A stretch of DNA of 47,285 bases from assembly GCA_040386295.1 (NCBI GenBank), contig JAZKFR010000065.1:1-47285 (forward strand), written 5' to 3'. The DNA is from JAZKFR01 sp040386295. GTDB taxonomy: Bacteria > Pseudomonadota > Gammaproteobacteria > Burkholderiales > Rhodocyclaceae. The stretch's first letter is position 1. The number at the start of each line of letters is the position of its first letter. The notes below the pieces were generated by a model. That model did no database searches and was not told where the DNA came from. It saw only the letters and a program-made list of their open reading frames with translations. The position numbers and the translations under genes are program-made. This document shows, one piece after another, positions 26,579-36,165 of this stretch.

Positions 26579-26987
26579 CTTGTGTCCTGTTATGGGCCGG
26601 TAGATCAAATAAAAATTTGGCGCGTTAAATAAGCGCCCGCACAGCTGGCTATTGCCAGCGCAGCGCATTCTATTCCATTTCTTCTTCGATAAATGGCAAG
26701 CTAAAAGCATAGATAAAGCGCTATAAATTTAAACAAACAGCGCTACTAAAAGAATGCGTTCAGCCCGCAACAAAGAATGGATTGCGGGGCAAAGTAAAAG
26801 CAGCTACATCAGGGCTGAACTACCGCCTATTAGAAGGCATACCTTGCAGCGAAAAACACGCTCAATTCATTGGAAAGAATCGAATTTATTCATTCCGGGT
26901 GCAAATTCTCGCAAAATGCTTCAGGCGTAAAAGATTTGCCTATTTCTAAGCTAAACTCAGGGGTCAAACAATTACAAATACCTTATC
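26579..26987. other. Divergent intergenic region between the CDF transporter and rsmB
   Basis: About 409 bases without a supportable gene. It must hold both divergent promoters, but I see no clear -35/-10 pair. GCTGGC-TATT-GCCAGC (26644-26659) is a perfect small hairpin in the leader of the transporter gene. Two AGCGCT hexamers (26717-26722, 26739-26744) flank an AT-rich core. No metal-responsive operator or riboswitch was recognised. Confidence 0.6.
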
Positions 26988-28352
26988 TTGCCTTCCTCAA
27001 AAACACCCTCTGCCGCCCGTTTCGCCAGGATACGGAAAGTTGCTGAAAGCGCACCGACGCAAAACAAGTCACTAGGACTGCCGGTCGATTCATTGGCCAA
27101 CAGCCTGGTCTTGTCCGCACAAATCATTGCGGCAGTACGGGCAGGCAAAAGCCTGACAGAAGCACTCATCCCACTGGCCAAAGAGCCTTCTGTTGCACAT
27201 GCTGCAGCACAGGACATAGCGTACGGTGTCCTGCGCCGTTACGCTTGGGGAGAGTTCATACTCGGGCAATTACTCAGCAAGGCGCTCTCGCATTTACCAA
27301 CACACGCGCTTTTATTGGCAGCGCTTTATCGCCTTGAAACACGTCCCGACGCAGCACATACGGTTGTCGATCAAGCCGTGCTCGCCTCGAGCGAATTAGC
27401 TGGTGGTGTTTTTAAGGGGCTAGTCAACGGGGTGCTGCGCAGCTATCTGCGTCAACGTGACGCGCTGCTGGTCAAATTAAAGAGCAACGACGAAGCACAG
27501 TACCAACATCCCGCTTGGTGGTTAGCCCGACTGCGTCGCGCCTACCCATCCCAAACAGAGCAAGCAGAAGATTGGCAAACGATTGTCGCCACAGGCAACG
27601 CGCATCCCCCGATGAGCCTACGCGTCAATCAGCGTCGAACAACACAAACTGACTATCTGGAACGCCTGAAAAGCGTCGGCCTATTGGCTCAAGCCCATGG
27701 TGCCCAAGGATTAAAGCTAGCCAGCCCCGTGCCCGTCAGTGTTCTGCCCGGTTTTGCTGAGGGTCTCGTTTCAGTACAAGATATTGGCGCTCAGATGGCT
27801 GCCGAATGGCTAGCGCCTAAAATCGGCGCACGAGTGTTAGACGCTTGCGCTGCACCAGGGGGTAAAACAGCACATTTACTTGAGCAGTCCGACATCGATT
27901 TGTTAGCGCTCGATATAGACCCGATGCGCGTGCACCGTATCGGGCAAAATTTAAACCGCCTGGGCTTATGCGCACAGGTAAAGACGGCCGACTGTCGAGC
28001 TACGGATACCTGGTGGGATGGTAATCATTTTGACGCTATTCTGGCCGACGTACCTTGCTCTGCCTCCGGCGTCGTACGCCGTCACCCAGACATTAAATAC
28101 TTACGTCGACAAAGCGATATCCAAAATTTTGTGCGCATACAAGCAGACATTCTCGACGCACTATGGCCTCTGTTGATGCCCGGTGGCCGGCTACTGTACG
28201 CCACCTGCTCCGTTTTTCCTGAAGAAAACAAAGCGCAAATCGACGCCTTCTTGGTTCGCCACAGCAAGGTCGAACGATTAAGAGAAGTTCAACTACTACC
28301 CAAAGCGGAACATGACGGCTTCTACTATGCGCTACTGGGCAAAGAACAGTAG
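26988..28352 (+). CDS. rsmB: 16S rRNA (cytosine(967)-C(5))-methyltransferase RsmB
   Basis: 454 residues, apparently from TTG 26988, since no ATG or GTG start precedes it in frame. The N-terminal NusB-like RNA-binding domain (about 35-170, AQDIAYGVLRRYAWGEFILGQLL) is followed by a Rossmann methyltransferase. It has AdoMet motif VLDACAAPGGKTAHLLE, catalytic Cys in ILADVPCSASGVVRRHPDIKY, and second Cys in LLYATCSVFPEENKAQI. It methylates C967 of 16S rRNA. It overlaps the DUF4390 gene by 41 bases and heads a co-directional run through the NtrY/NtrX-like pair. Confidence 0.93.
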   Translation: MPSSKTPSAARFARIRKVAESAPTQNKSLGLPVDSLANSLVLSAQIIAAVRAGKSLTEALIPLAKEPSVAHAAAQDIAYGVLRRYAWGEFILGQLLSKALSHLPTHALLLAALYRLETRPDAAHTVVDQAVLASSELAGGVFKGLVNGVLRSYLRQRDALLVKLKSNDEAQYQHPAWWLARLRRAYPSQTEQAEDWQTIVATGNAHPPMSLRVNQRRTTQTDYLERLKSVGLLAQAHGAQGLKLASPVPVSVLPGFAEGLVSVQDIGAQMAAEWLAPKIGARVLDACAAPGGKTAHLLEQSDIDLLALDIDPMRVHRIGQNLNRLGLCAQVKTADCRATDTWWDGNHFDAILADVPCSASGVVRRHPDIKYLRRQSDIQNFVRIQADILDALWPLLMPGGRLLYATCSVFPEENKAQIDAFLVRHSKVERLREVQLLPKAEHDGFYYALLGKEQ

Positions 28353-28977
28353 TAATCGCTCACATTGCTTGCTCTGGGGCCACTCTAAGAGACGCCTGCG
28401 CAGTGTGTTGTTTAGCTTGCTAGCGCTTTTCTTAATTTGCGCCATGCCCTCTGCGCAAGCCTCTGAGATCAACGCCTATAAAACACAGTTAGTACTCACT
28501 GACGATAGCTACGCCGTTTTTGCGGATTTCAATATAGAACTGAACCCAAGGCTAGAAGAGGCGATAGAAAAAGGCGTCATGCTGTACTTCACCGCTGATT
28601 TTGAACTAAACCGACCTCGCTGGTACTGGCTAGACGAACAAGTACTGAGCCGCAACCAAACCTTCAGACTCTCGTACCACGCCCTAACCCGTCAGTACCG
28701 CCTATCAACCGGGGGACTGCATCAAAATTTCGATACGCTCGGTGAGGCGCTCCATATCCTGTCGCGGCTGCGTAATTGGGTCGTCTTTGACAAAACAACA
28801 ATCAAAAACGAAACCAGCTACTCAGCCAGTTTACGCCTACGGTTAGATTTAACCGCGATGCCAAAAACATTCCAGGTAACGGCGCTCGCCAACAAAGATT
28901 GGGACATTAGTTCTGAATGGGTGCGCTGGAGCTTCATCGTCAGTGACGGCAAAATGATCATCGACGAAGCAAAATGA
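28312..28977 (+). CDS. DUF4390 family exported protein
   Basis: 221 residues from ATG 28312; ATG 28327 is also possible. A basic N-terminus and hydrophobic segment (about 30-50, RSVLFSLLALFLICAMPSAQAS) look like a signal peptide. The mature part matches the DUF4390 pattern: LVLTDDSYAVFADFNIELNPRLEEAIEKGVMLYFTADFEL, then RWYWLDEQVLS and LTRQYRLSTGGLHQNFDTLGEALHILSRLRNW. The family is typically encoded just before the NtrY-like kinase in beta-proteobacteria, as here (ATGA overlap). A role in envelope sensing for that kinase is plausible, but the function is unknown. Confidence 0.85.
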   Translation: MTASTMRYWAKNSSNRSHCLLWGHSKRRLRSVLFSLLALFLICAMPSAQASEINAYKTQLVLTDDSYAVFADFNIELNPRLEEAIEKGVMLYFTADFELNRPRWYWLDEQVLSRNQTFRLSYHALTRQYRLSTGGLHQNFDTLGEALHILSRLRNWVVFDKTTIKNETSYSASLRLRLDLTAMPKTFQVTALANKDWDISSEWVRWSFIVSDGKMIIDEAK

Positions 28978-31106
28978 AATATCTCGTTATTGTCGCCGCC
29001 GCACTCGGCTCCATTCTGCTCTTTCTCCTTGCCTCGGCCAGTGCCAACACGGCGCTCTTTGCCAGTCACTATCCCTGGTTATTAGCACTCAATGCCATTG
29101 TCGCTTGCGCATTACTCTGTCTGGTTGGCTGGCAATTACGCGCACTTTGGCGGGATTACCGCGCCAAAGTATTCGGCTCACGCCTCAAACTACGTCTCAT
29201 GCTCATGTTTGGCCTGATGGCCGTACTACCAGGCGCTCTGGTTTACGCCGTTTCAGTTCAATTCGTCACCAAAAGCATCGAAACTTGGTTCGATGTACGC
29301 GTCGAAACGGCCTTGGAGTCAGGACTAGACCTAGGACGTAGCGCCCTGGATTACCTGCTTAACGATCTAGACAAAAAAGGGCGCTCGATGGCGCTTGAAT
29401 TAAGTAATCACGCCGAACCCCAATACCGTGGACTACTCAATCGCCTACGCGAACAAACTGGCGTGCAGACAGCAGCGCTATTCAGCATGAGTGGGCAATT
29501 ACTCACCAGCTCAACAACAGACTTAAGCTCATCACTCCCCTCCTTCCCCTCCCCGAGCCAACTACGTCGTGCCAGAATTGAGCGCGGCTATGGCGTTATA
29601 GAAAGTGAGTCTGGAGAAATTTTACGTCTGAGGGTTCTGCTTCCGGTTGATTCACTAGGCTTCAACAGCGACATTCGCATCCTTCAGCTGACACAAGCTG
29701 TGCCCAACAACCTGGCACGTAACGCCGAGAGCGTACAAACGGTCTATCGTGACTATCAAGCGCTATCCCTTGGCCGAGACGGCCTAACGCGCATTTACGC
29801 GCTCACCTTAACCCTGACCGTATTGCTTGCCCTATTCACGGCTTTTGCGGTTTCCTTTGTTCTGGCTCGTCGCTTATCGGCACCACTCTCGATTCTTGCT
29901 GAAGGAACCGAGGCCGTAGCCGCAGGTGACTTTACCCCACGCCAAGCAATCTATAGCGGGGACGAACTCAGCGTGCTGACCCAATCTTTCAGTCAAATGA
30001 CGCGTCAACTTGATGAAGCACACCGTGAAACAGAGCGCCACCGCAGCGAGGTCGAGTCGGCACGCGCTTACCTAGAATCGATTCTGGCCAACTTATCGGC
30101 AGGCGTTCTAGTCTTTGACCGCCGCTTCTTGCTACGTACCGCAAACGCAGGCGCATTGACGATTCTAGGCAACAACTTCACTGGACTTCTGGTCGAGGAC
30201 TGGCCAACGCACCGTGCTTTAGGGCGTGCCATTCGTGACGCCTTTGCCGAGCACGGACGACAAGAATGGCAACAACAGATTGAACTAGAGCGTACTGGCG
30301 GCCCCCCCCAGATTTTATTGCTGCGCGGCACACAACTGCCAGAAGGCACAGGCCGAGGCTATGCCGTCGTCTTCGACGATGTAACCCGCCTGATCGCCGC
30401 ACAACGCAGCGCCGCCTGGGGCGAAGTGGCCAGACGCTTAGCGCACGAAATTAAAAACCCATTGACCCCAATACAGCTCTCGGCAGAACGTTTACAAATG
30501 AAGCTGGCTGACAAACTCACAAACGTAGACGCAGAAATACTAGGACGGTCGACACAAACGATCATCAATCAAGTACAAGCAATGAAAGGAATGGTGGACG
30601 AATTCTCTGATTACGCGCGTATGCCGGCGCCGCAACTGGCTGCGCTTGACCTAAACTCGCTGATTCGGGAAGTGCTTGGGCTGTATGAAACATCGCGCGC
30701 AAAAATTGAACGCGATCTCGACCCTAAGCTACCCATGCTTTGGGGTGATGCAACGCAAATACGCCAAATCATTCACAACCTACTACGCAACGCCGAAGAC
30801 GCCCAAGAAAACGTTGATAAGCCCAGAATTACGATCAATACACACTATGATCACGCAGCAAGCGCAGAAGGAATGGCCGCTTTAATCATCAGCGACGATG
30901 GCTCGGGCTTTCCTGGTGAAATGATGTCACGAGTTTTTGAACCTTACGTCACCACCAAAACACGAGGTACTGGCCTCGGCTTAGCTATCGTCAAAAAAAT
31001 AATCGATGAGCACCACGGGCAAATACACATTACCAACCGCATCCCTGTTGGCGCTGCCGTCCATATTCTTTTACCTTTAGCCCCCGTCCTCAAAGAAGAA
31101 CCCTAA
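28974..31106 (+). CDS. NtrY-like membrane sensor histidine kinase
   Basis: 710 residues. Three N-terminal membrane helices (about 2-22, 28-48, 80-100) and a fourth at about 275-297 bracket an extracytoplasmic sensing region of about 170 residues. HAMP (LARRLSAPLSILAEGTEAVAAGDF), PAS (ESILANLSAGVLVFDRRFLLRTANAGAL) and HisKA with the phospho-His in RRLAHEIKNPLTPIQLSAERL follow. The GHKL ATPase has N-box NLLRNAEDAQ, G1 ISDDGSGFP and G2 TTKTRGTGLGLAIVKKI. It overlaps the DUF4390 gene and precedes the NtrX-like gene by 71 bases. Because of that degenerate partner, true nitrogen control is uncertain. Confidence 0.92.
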   Translation: MKYLVIVAAALGSILLFLLASASANTALFASHYPWLLALNAIVACALLCLVGWQLRALWRDYRAKVFGSRLKLRLMLMFGLMAVLPGALVYAVSVQFVTKSIETWFDVRVETALESGLDLGRSALDYLLNDLDKKGRSMALELSNHAEPQYRGLLNRLREQTGVQTAALFSMSGQLLTSSTTDLSSSLPSFPSPSQLRRARIERGYGVIESESGEILRLRVLLPVDSLGFNSDIRILQLTQAVPNNLARNAESVQTVYRDYQALSLGRDGLTRIYALTLTLTVLLALFTAFAVSFVLARRLSAPLSILAEGTEAVAAGDFTPRQAIYSGDELSVLTQSFSQMTRQLDEAHRETERHRSEVESARAYLESILANLSAGVLVFDRRFLLRTANAGALTILGNNFTGLLVEDWPTHRALGRAIRDAFAEHGRQEWQQQIELERTGGPPQILLLRGTQLPEGTGRGYAVVFDDVTRLIAAQRSAAWGEVARRLAHEIKNPLTPIQLSAERLQMKLADKLTNVDAEILGRSTQTIINQVQAMKGMVDEFSDYARMPAPQLAALDLNSLIREVLGLYETSRAKIERDLDPKLPMLWGDATQIRQIIHNLLRNAEDAQENVDKPRITINTHYDHAASAEGMAALIISDDGSGFPGEMMSRVFEPYVTTKTRGTGLGLAIVKKIIDEHHGQIHITNRIPVGAAVHILLPLAPVLKEEP

Positions 31107-31177
31107 CAAAGATCGGCTATGACGAACTTGCACAACTCTGTCCTCACCCTAACTAACGTTTCACATGAGACCTGATC

Positions 31178-32431
31178 ATGGCCCAAATATTGGTCGTCGA
31201 TGACGAAATCGGCATTCGTGAACTACTCTCTGAAATTTTGACCGACGAAGGGCATACCGTTTGGTTAGGTGAGAACGCTACAGCTGCCAGGCAAATCCGC
31301 AACGAAAAACGCCCTGATCTCGTTCTCCTCGACATCTGGATGCCCGATACTGATGGCATCTCTTTACTCAAAGAATGGTCAGCCAGTGGACTGCTGACCA
31401 TGCCGGTCGTCATGATGTCTGGCCATGGCACAATCGACACCGCCGTTGAAGCCACACGCATAGGCGCGACCGATTTTTTAGAAAAACCAATCGCCTTACA
31501 AAAACTCCTGTCCACAGTCAAAAAGGCGTTGAAGCACGAAACTGTGGTGCAAAAACCACCGCTTACCCTCAGCGCTTTTACGCGTATTCCTCTGCTAAAA
31601 GACCTAAAAAAACGGCTAGAACAGGCTGCAGCCAGAACCCAGGTTCTTCTTTTAAAAAGCGTTTCGGGCGGTATCGTTGAAATTTGCGCACGCACTATTC
31701 ATACCGCGCAAACCATTTGGCTTGATTTATCCGCCTCCAGTGGCCCCTTAACGCAAGAAATGCTACAAAAAGCGAGTGGGGGCACACTCTTCGTGAGCGA
31801 ACTGATTATGCTAGGCAAATTACAACAAATGAACCTTGCCTTCGCACTCGAACGCCTTGAAAAATACAACTTGCAGTTAATTGCCGGATCAACCCGACCA
31901 CTCTCCGCTTTAAGCGAAGCGGGCTGGGATTCCGCTTTAATAGCGCGTTTAGGTGACGTCTGGATTAGCTTGCCGCAATTATCAAGTCATGCTGACGATG
32001 TGCCAGAAATTGCCACGCTCTTACTAAGCCAACTGGTCGAAAGAGGGGAAGTACCACTACGACAGTTCTCAGTCGGCGCACTCAACGGACTACGCATGCA
32101 CCGTTGGGAAGGTGAGTGGACAGAATTGATCACCGCAGTAAAAAACCTCGCCCTATCCGCACTAGAAGACGAAATATCTGCCGATGATTTACTCAGCATT
32201 CTGCAACGTGATGCTGGAAAATCGACGACGACCTTGCCCGAACTACCCCAATTTGAACAACCACTACGAGAAGCTAGAGAAGCATTTGAACGCCTGTATT
32301 TTGAACATCACCTGCGACAAGAAGGCGGCAACATGACGCGCGTTGCAGACAGAACCGGGCTTGAGAGAACACACCTCTATCGTAAATTGAAACAACTTGG
32401 GCTCAATCTTGGCCGTCGTCTTGAAGAATAA
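31178..32431 (+). CDS. NtrX-like response regulator with degenerate AAA+ domain
   Basis: 417 residues. The receiver domain is normal: ILVVDDEIG, phospho-acceptor Asp52 in LVLLDIWMPD, Ser/Thr in VMMSGHG, and Lys in LEKPIAL. The central region still aligns in outline with a sigma-54 activator AAA+ domain but lacks the key motifs. The Walker A position reads LLKSVSGGIVEI instead of GESGTGKE, no GAFTGA is present, and Walker B is GGTLFVSELIML. The Fis-type helix-turn-helix is intact (GGNMTRVADRTGLERTHLYRKLKQLGL). I infer DNA binding without ATP-driven sigma-54 activation, so it may act as a repressor or sigma-70 regulator paired with the upstream kinase. Confidence 0.88.
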   Translation: MAQILVVDDEIGIRELLSEILTDEGHTVWLGENATAARQIRNEKRPDLVLLDIWMPDTDGISLLKEWSASGLLTMPVVMMSGHGTIDTAVEATRIGATDFLEKPIALQKLLSTVKKALKHETVVQKPPLTLSAFTRIPLLKDLKKRLEQAAARTQVLLLKSVSGGIVEICARTIHTAQTIWLDLSASSGPLTQEMLQKASGGTLFVSELIMLGKLQQMNLAFALERLEKYNLQLIAGSTRPLSALSEAGWDSALIARLGDVWISLPQLSSHADDVPEIATLLLSQLVERGEVPLRQFSVGALNGLRMHRWEGEWTELITAVKNLALSALEDEISADDLLSILQRDAGKSTTTLPELPQFEQPLREAREAFERLYFEHHLRQEGGNMTRVADRTGLERTHLYRKLKQLGLNLGRRLEE

Positions 32432-32436
32432 TCCCC

Positions 32437-32466
32437 TATTTTTAAGGCTGTAAAGTCTTAAAAATA
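32437..32466. repeat. AT-rich inverted repeat between the NtrX-like and NYN genes
   Basis: TATTTTTAAG (32437-32446) and CTTAAAAATA (32457-32466) are perfect 10-bp arms around a 10-base loop. It could end the upstream transcript or bind a regulator of the NYN gene. The low GC content makes it a weak terminator. Confidence 0.5.
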
Positions 32467-32491
32467 ACTAAAGAATAAACTGGAGATCTAT

Positions 32492-33670
32492 ATGTCTGCT
32501 CCTCCTGATACCGTCAGCATGGCCTTATTTTGTGATTTCGAGAACGTCGCACTCGGCGTACGCGACGCAAAATACGAGAAATTTGATATTAAGCCCGTAC
32601 TTGAACGACTTTTACTCAAAGGCAGCATCGTCGTAAAAAAAGCCTACTGTGATTGGGATCGCTATAAAGCTTTTAAAGCCCCCATGCACGAAGCAAATTT
32701 TGAACTCATCGAAATTCCACATGTGCGCCAGTCAGGCAAGAATTCAGCAGACATCCGCCTAGTCGTCGATGCCCTCGATCTTTGCTACACCAAATCGCAC
32801 GTTGATACATTTGTCATCATCAGCGGCGATTCCGATTTCTCGCCTTTGGTTTCCAAACTGCGCGAGAACGCAAAACACGTTATTGGCGTCGGTGTAAAAC
32901 AATCAACCTCAGATTTACTGATTGCCAACTGCGATGAATTTATTTTTTACGATGATTTAGTACGCGAACGTCAACAACAGGCAGTCGTCGCTCGACGTAG
33001 CGCACAAAGCAGTGCAAAACGACCTTCTGGAGACGAAAAATCACCTAAAGAAGAATTAGAAGCGCGCAAATCTAAAGCCATTGAGCTAGCAGTCGAAACA
33101 TTTGACGCACTCGTCGCTGAAAGAGGGGACAGCGGAAAAATTTGGGCATCAATGCTAAAAGAAGCCATTAAGCGGCGTAAACCTGATTTTAACGAGTCGT
33201 ATTACGGCTTTCGTGCGTTCGGAAATTTACTTGAAGAGGCGCAAACACGGGGTCTATTAGAGTTTGGGCGCGATGAAAAATCAGGTGCCTACGTTTATCG
33301 AAGCAATGCAGCTGCAAGCAAAATCGCGGCTCTAGAAGATAACACCTCCCCTATTGCTTCAGCAGCGAGTGCCCGCATAGAAGAAGAAACAACTACACCG
33401 CCTGGACTAGAAACAACAACGCTCAAAACAGATGAAACTAAATCGATAGCAACAAAACCACGCAGAGCAAGACGTAGCAGGAAACCAGCCGAAACAACAA
33501 CAGCTAACGAAACAGAAATAAATTCTGCTGTAGAAAGCGCGTTACAGCTCTCTACAGAGAACTCACTACCCAATCCAGAGTTAGATAGCACAGTGGCAAA
33601 AAAAACGCCTGCACGCAGCAGACGTTCGCGCAAACCAAGAACCGTATCTAATGAAGAAGTATCAAATTAA
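32492..33670 (+). CDS. NYN (LabA/PIN-like) domain protein with OST-HTH/LOTUS domain
   Basis: 392 residues; the start is supported by GGAG six bases upstream. NYN domain (about 8-150): acidic residues in ALFCDFENVALG, SADIRLVVDALDLCY and FVIISGDSDFSPLVSKLRE fit a metal-dependent PIN-like RNase active site. A LOTUS/OST-HTH domain follows (about 185-265, AVETFDALVAERGDSGKIWASMLKEAIKRRKPDF), a fold linked to RNA or G-quadruplex binding. The Thr/Ser/Glu-rich tail ends in Arg/Lys clusters such as PRRARRSRKP and ARSRRSRKPR, probably disordered and nucleic-acid-binding. Its stop is only 11 bases from that of convergent gyrB. Function is unproven; RNA cleavage is inferred. Confidence 0.88.
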   Translation: MSAPPDTVSMALFCDFENVALGVRDAKYEKFDIKPVLERLLLKGSIVVKKAYCDWDRYKAFKAPMHEANFELIEIPHVRQSGKNSADIRLVVDALDLCYTKSHVDTFVIISGDSDFSPLVSKLRENAKHVIGVGVKQSTSDLLIANCDEFIFYDDLVRERQQQAVVARRSAQSSAKRPSGDEKSPKEELEARKSKAIELAVETFDALVAERGDSGKIWASMLKEAIKRRKPDFNESYYGFRAFGNLLEEAQTRGLLEFGRDEKSGAYVYRSNAAASKIAALEDNTSPIASAASARIEEETTTPPGLETTTLKTDETKSIATKPRRARRSRKPAETTTANETEINSAVESALQLSTENSLPNPELDSTVAKKTPARSRRSRKPRTVSNEEVSN

Positions 33671-33681
33671 ATGAATACGCA

Positions 33682-36150
33682 CTAAACATCGATATTGCGG
33701 GCAGCCAAGGCGTTGGACTCGATAAAATTCCGACGCGGCTCAACCAGTTCCCCCATTAAAGTCGTAAAAATTTCATCAGCACCAATCGCATCTTCAATCT
33801 GTACTTTAAGCAAACGACGCACCGTAGGATCCATCGTGGTCTCCCACAATTGCTCTGGATTCATCTCGCCTAAGCCTTTATAGCGTTGTTTAGTAACCCC
33901 CTTCTCAACCTCAGAAAGCAACCAGTGGATTGTTTCTGAGAAACTACTAACAGATTGTTTCTTATCGCCTCGTGCAATAAAAGCACCGTTACCAAAAAGA
34001 TCAGCCAATATTTCAGCCGTCTTTCTCAATTGAACGTAGTCACCACTCAAGAGCAAATCTTCATCAATGACACTTACCTTAAGATTACCGTGGTGAATCT
34101 TCTCCAAACGCAACTGCCAACGCTCTTGCGATTCATCATAACGTGCGACGATATTCAGCCCCAATTTGCTACCGACAGCCGTTTTTAACTTTTCAGCAGT
34201 AGCGTGTGCAGCAGGTTCGTTGCTTAAATCGATGCTCAGATTTGATTCAATCAACGCATGTAAAACCTGTGGGTTAATTAAGTGCGAGAGACGGTCTATC
34301 ACCGCTTCCGCCAACAAGTATTCCCGCGCAAGCTCTTCAAGTACCGCACCGGAAATTTCCGCAGCGCCGATATGGGGAACTAGAACTGCCTGTTCGAGAG
34401 CGAGACTTAGCAAAAACTGGTTCAACGCCTGGTCATCTTTTATGTAACGCTCTGTTTTTCCGTGCTTCACTTTGTATAAAGGCGGTTGTGCAATGTAAAT
34501 ATGTCCGCGTTCTACAAGCTCTGGCATTTGTCGATAGAAAAAGGTCAATAACAAAGTACGAATATGTGCGCCATCCACATCGGCATCGGTCATGATGATA
34601 ATTCGGTGATAGCGCAATTTTTCCGGTTTGTACTCCTCTTTACCAATTCCAGTGCCTAATGCAGTAATAAGGGTAACAATTTCCTGAGAAGAGATTAATT
34701 TATCAAAACGTGCTTTTTCTACGTTGAGAATTTTCCCTTTAAGCGGAAGAATCGCCTGAAATTTCCTATCACGCCCCTGCTTCGCAGAGCCTCCAGCCGA
34801 GTCTCCCTCAACCAAGTAGATTTCACACAGCGCAGGATCTTTTTCTTGGCAATCAGCCAGCTTACCGGGCAAGCCAATACCGTCTAGCAAGCCCTTACGA
34901 CGAGTCATTTCACGTGCTTTCCGTGCGGCATCTCTAGCCCTGGCCGCATCAATTACCTTAGCAATGATTAACTTCGCATCTGCAGGTTTCTCAAGCAAAA
35001 ATTCCGTTAATTTTGCGGCAACGACTTCTTCAACGACTGGGCGAGCCTCAGATGAAACCAATTTCATTTTGGTTTGCGAGGAAAATTTCGGATCCGGCAT
35101 TTTGACTGACAAAACGCAAGCAAGCCCTTCGCGCATATCGTCACCAGTAACCTCAACCTTAGCTTTCTTAGCAATTTCGTGTTCATCAATATACTTATTG
35201 ATGACACGGGTCATCGCCGCACGCAAACCCGTCATGTGCGTGCCGCCGTCTGATTGAGGAATATTATTGGTAAAACATAAAACTTGCTCAGCGTAGGAAT
35301 CATTCCACTGCATGGCAACTTCAACGCTAATTACCCCATTAGGAGTAAGAGATTCGCCACTAGAAACGAAAATATTAGGGTGAAGAACCGTTTTGCTACG
35401 ATTGATGTACTCAACAAAGCCTTTTACACCCCCCAGAAAAGCAAAATTTTCTTCCTTGCCTGTACGTTGATCCAGCAAACGAATTTTGACGCCATTGTTG
35501 AGAAAAGAAAGTTCGCGCAGACGTTTAGCGATAATTTCGTAGTGAAACTCAACATTTTCAAAAATTTCTTCATCTGCCATGAAATGGACTTCAGTCCCAC
35601 GTTTTTCCGTAGTTCCAAGTACTTTTAAGGGCGATATTTCAACGCCATTGTGCTTCTCAATTAAACGTTCTAAAAGCGCACCCCTTTTAAATTCAAGACC
35701 ATATTTCTTTCCATCTCGGCGAATAGTTAAACGCAACCATTTAGATAAAGCGTTAACGCAAGAAACCCCTACGCCGTGCAATCCACCAGAAACCTTGTAT
35801 GAGTTTTGATTAAATTTGCCACCAGCATGTAGTACGCACATAACAATTTCAGCAGCGGAACGTTTGGGCTCGTGTTTATCATCGTATTTAATCCCTGTCG
35901 GTATCCCTCTCCCGTTGTCAGTGACCGAAATTGAGTTATCTGCATGAATGGTAATAACAATATCGTCGCAATGGCCAGCCAGAGCTTCATCGATCGCATT
36001 GTCAACAACCTCAAAAACCATGTGATGCAAACCAGTTCCATCAGAGGTATCACCGATATACATACCAGGCCGTTTACGCACGGCTTCCAAGCCTTCTAAT
36101 TGTTGGATACTGGATTCGTCATAAACTGGGGAATCGTCTTGCTTAATCAT
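33682..36150 (-). CDS. gyrB: DNA gyrase subunit B
   Basis: 822 residues, normal for beta-proteobacterial GyrB. GHKL ATPase with EVVDNAIDEALAG and GRGIPTGI, transducer domain, TOPRIM domain with EGDSAGGSAKQGRDR and the metal-binding DADVDGAHI, and the C-terminal RYKGLGEMNPEQLWETTM motif. With GyrA it introduces negative supercoils using ATP. It lies 51 bases after dnaN in the dnaA-dnaN-gyrB order, without recF between. The short dnaN-gyrB spacer carries a parS-like sequence and the palindrome TTGAGCTCAA just before the ATG. Confidence 0.98.
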   Translation of the reverse strand: MIKQDDSPVYDESSIQQLEGLEAVRKRPGMYIGDTSDGTGLHHMVFEVVDNAIDEALAGHCDDIVITIHADNSISVTDNGRGIPTGIKYDDKHEPKRSAAEIVMCVLHAGGKFNQNSYKVSGGLHGVGVSCVNALSKWLRLTIRRDGKKYGLEFKRGALLERLIEKHNGVEISPLKVLGTTEKRGTEVHFMADEEIFENVEFHYEIIAKRLRELSFLNNGVKIRLLDQRTGKEENFAFLGGVKGFVEYINRSKTVLHPNIFVSSGESLTPNGVISVEVAMQWNDSYAEQVLCFTNNIPQSDGGTHMTGLRAAMTRVINKYIDEHEIAKKAKVEVTGDDMREGLACVLSVKMPDPKFSSQTKMKLVSSEARPVVEEVVAAKLTEFLLEKPADAKLIIAKVIDAARARDAARKAREMTRRKGLLDGIGLPGKLADCQEKDPALCEIYLVEGDSAGGSAKQGRDRKFQAILPLKGKILNVEKARFDKLISSQEIVTLITALGTGIGKEEYKPEKLRYHRIIIMTDADVDGAHIRTLLLTFFYRQMPELVERGHIYIAQPPLYKVKHGKTERYIKDDQALNQFLLSLALEQAVLVPHIGAAEISGAVLEELAREYLLAEAVIDRLSHLINPQVLHALIESNLSIDLSNEPAAHATAEKLKTAVGSKLGLNIVARYDESQERWQLRLEKIHHGNLKVSVIDEDLLLSGDYVQLRKTAEILADLFGNGAFIARGDKKQSVSSFSETIHWLLSEVEKGVTKQRYKGLGEMNPEQLWETTMDPTVRRLLKVQIEDAIGADEIFTTLMGELVEPRRNFIESNALAARNIDV

Positions 36151-36165
36151 GTTGAGCTCAATTTC

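Noticed and set aside
30024..30036. GTGAAACAGAGCG, identical to one half of the parS palindrome, inside the NtrY-like gene
   Set aside because: Only the half site is present and the other half does not match, so it is probably coincidence in coding sequence.
31157..31172. Possible fourth parS-like site (CGTTTCACATGAGACC) before the NtrX-like gene
   Set aside because: Only 12 of 16 positions match; by my estimate about two such hits are expected by chance in this window.
35284..35628. Plus-strand frame of 114 codons opposite gyrB, and similar long frames opposite mshE, mshL and gltB
   Set aside because: All lie within strongly conserved genes on the other strand and have shadow-like composition.
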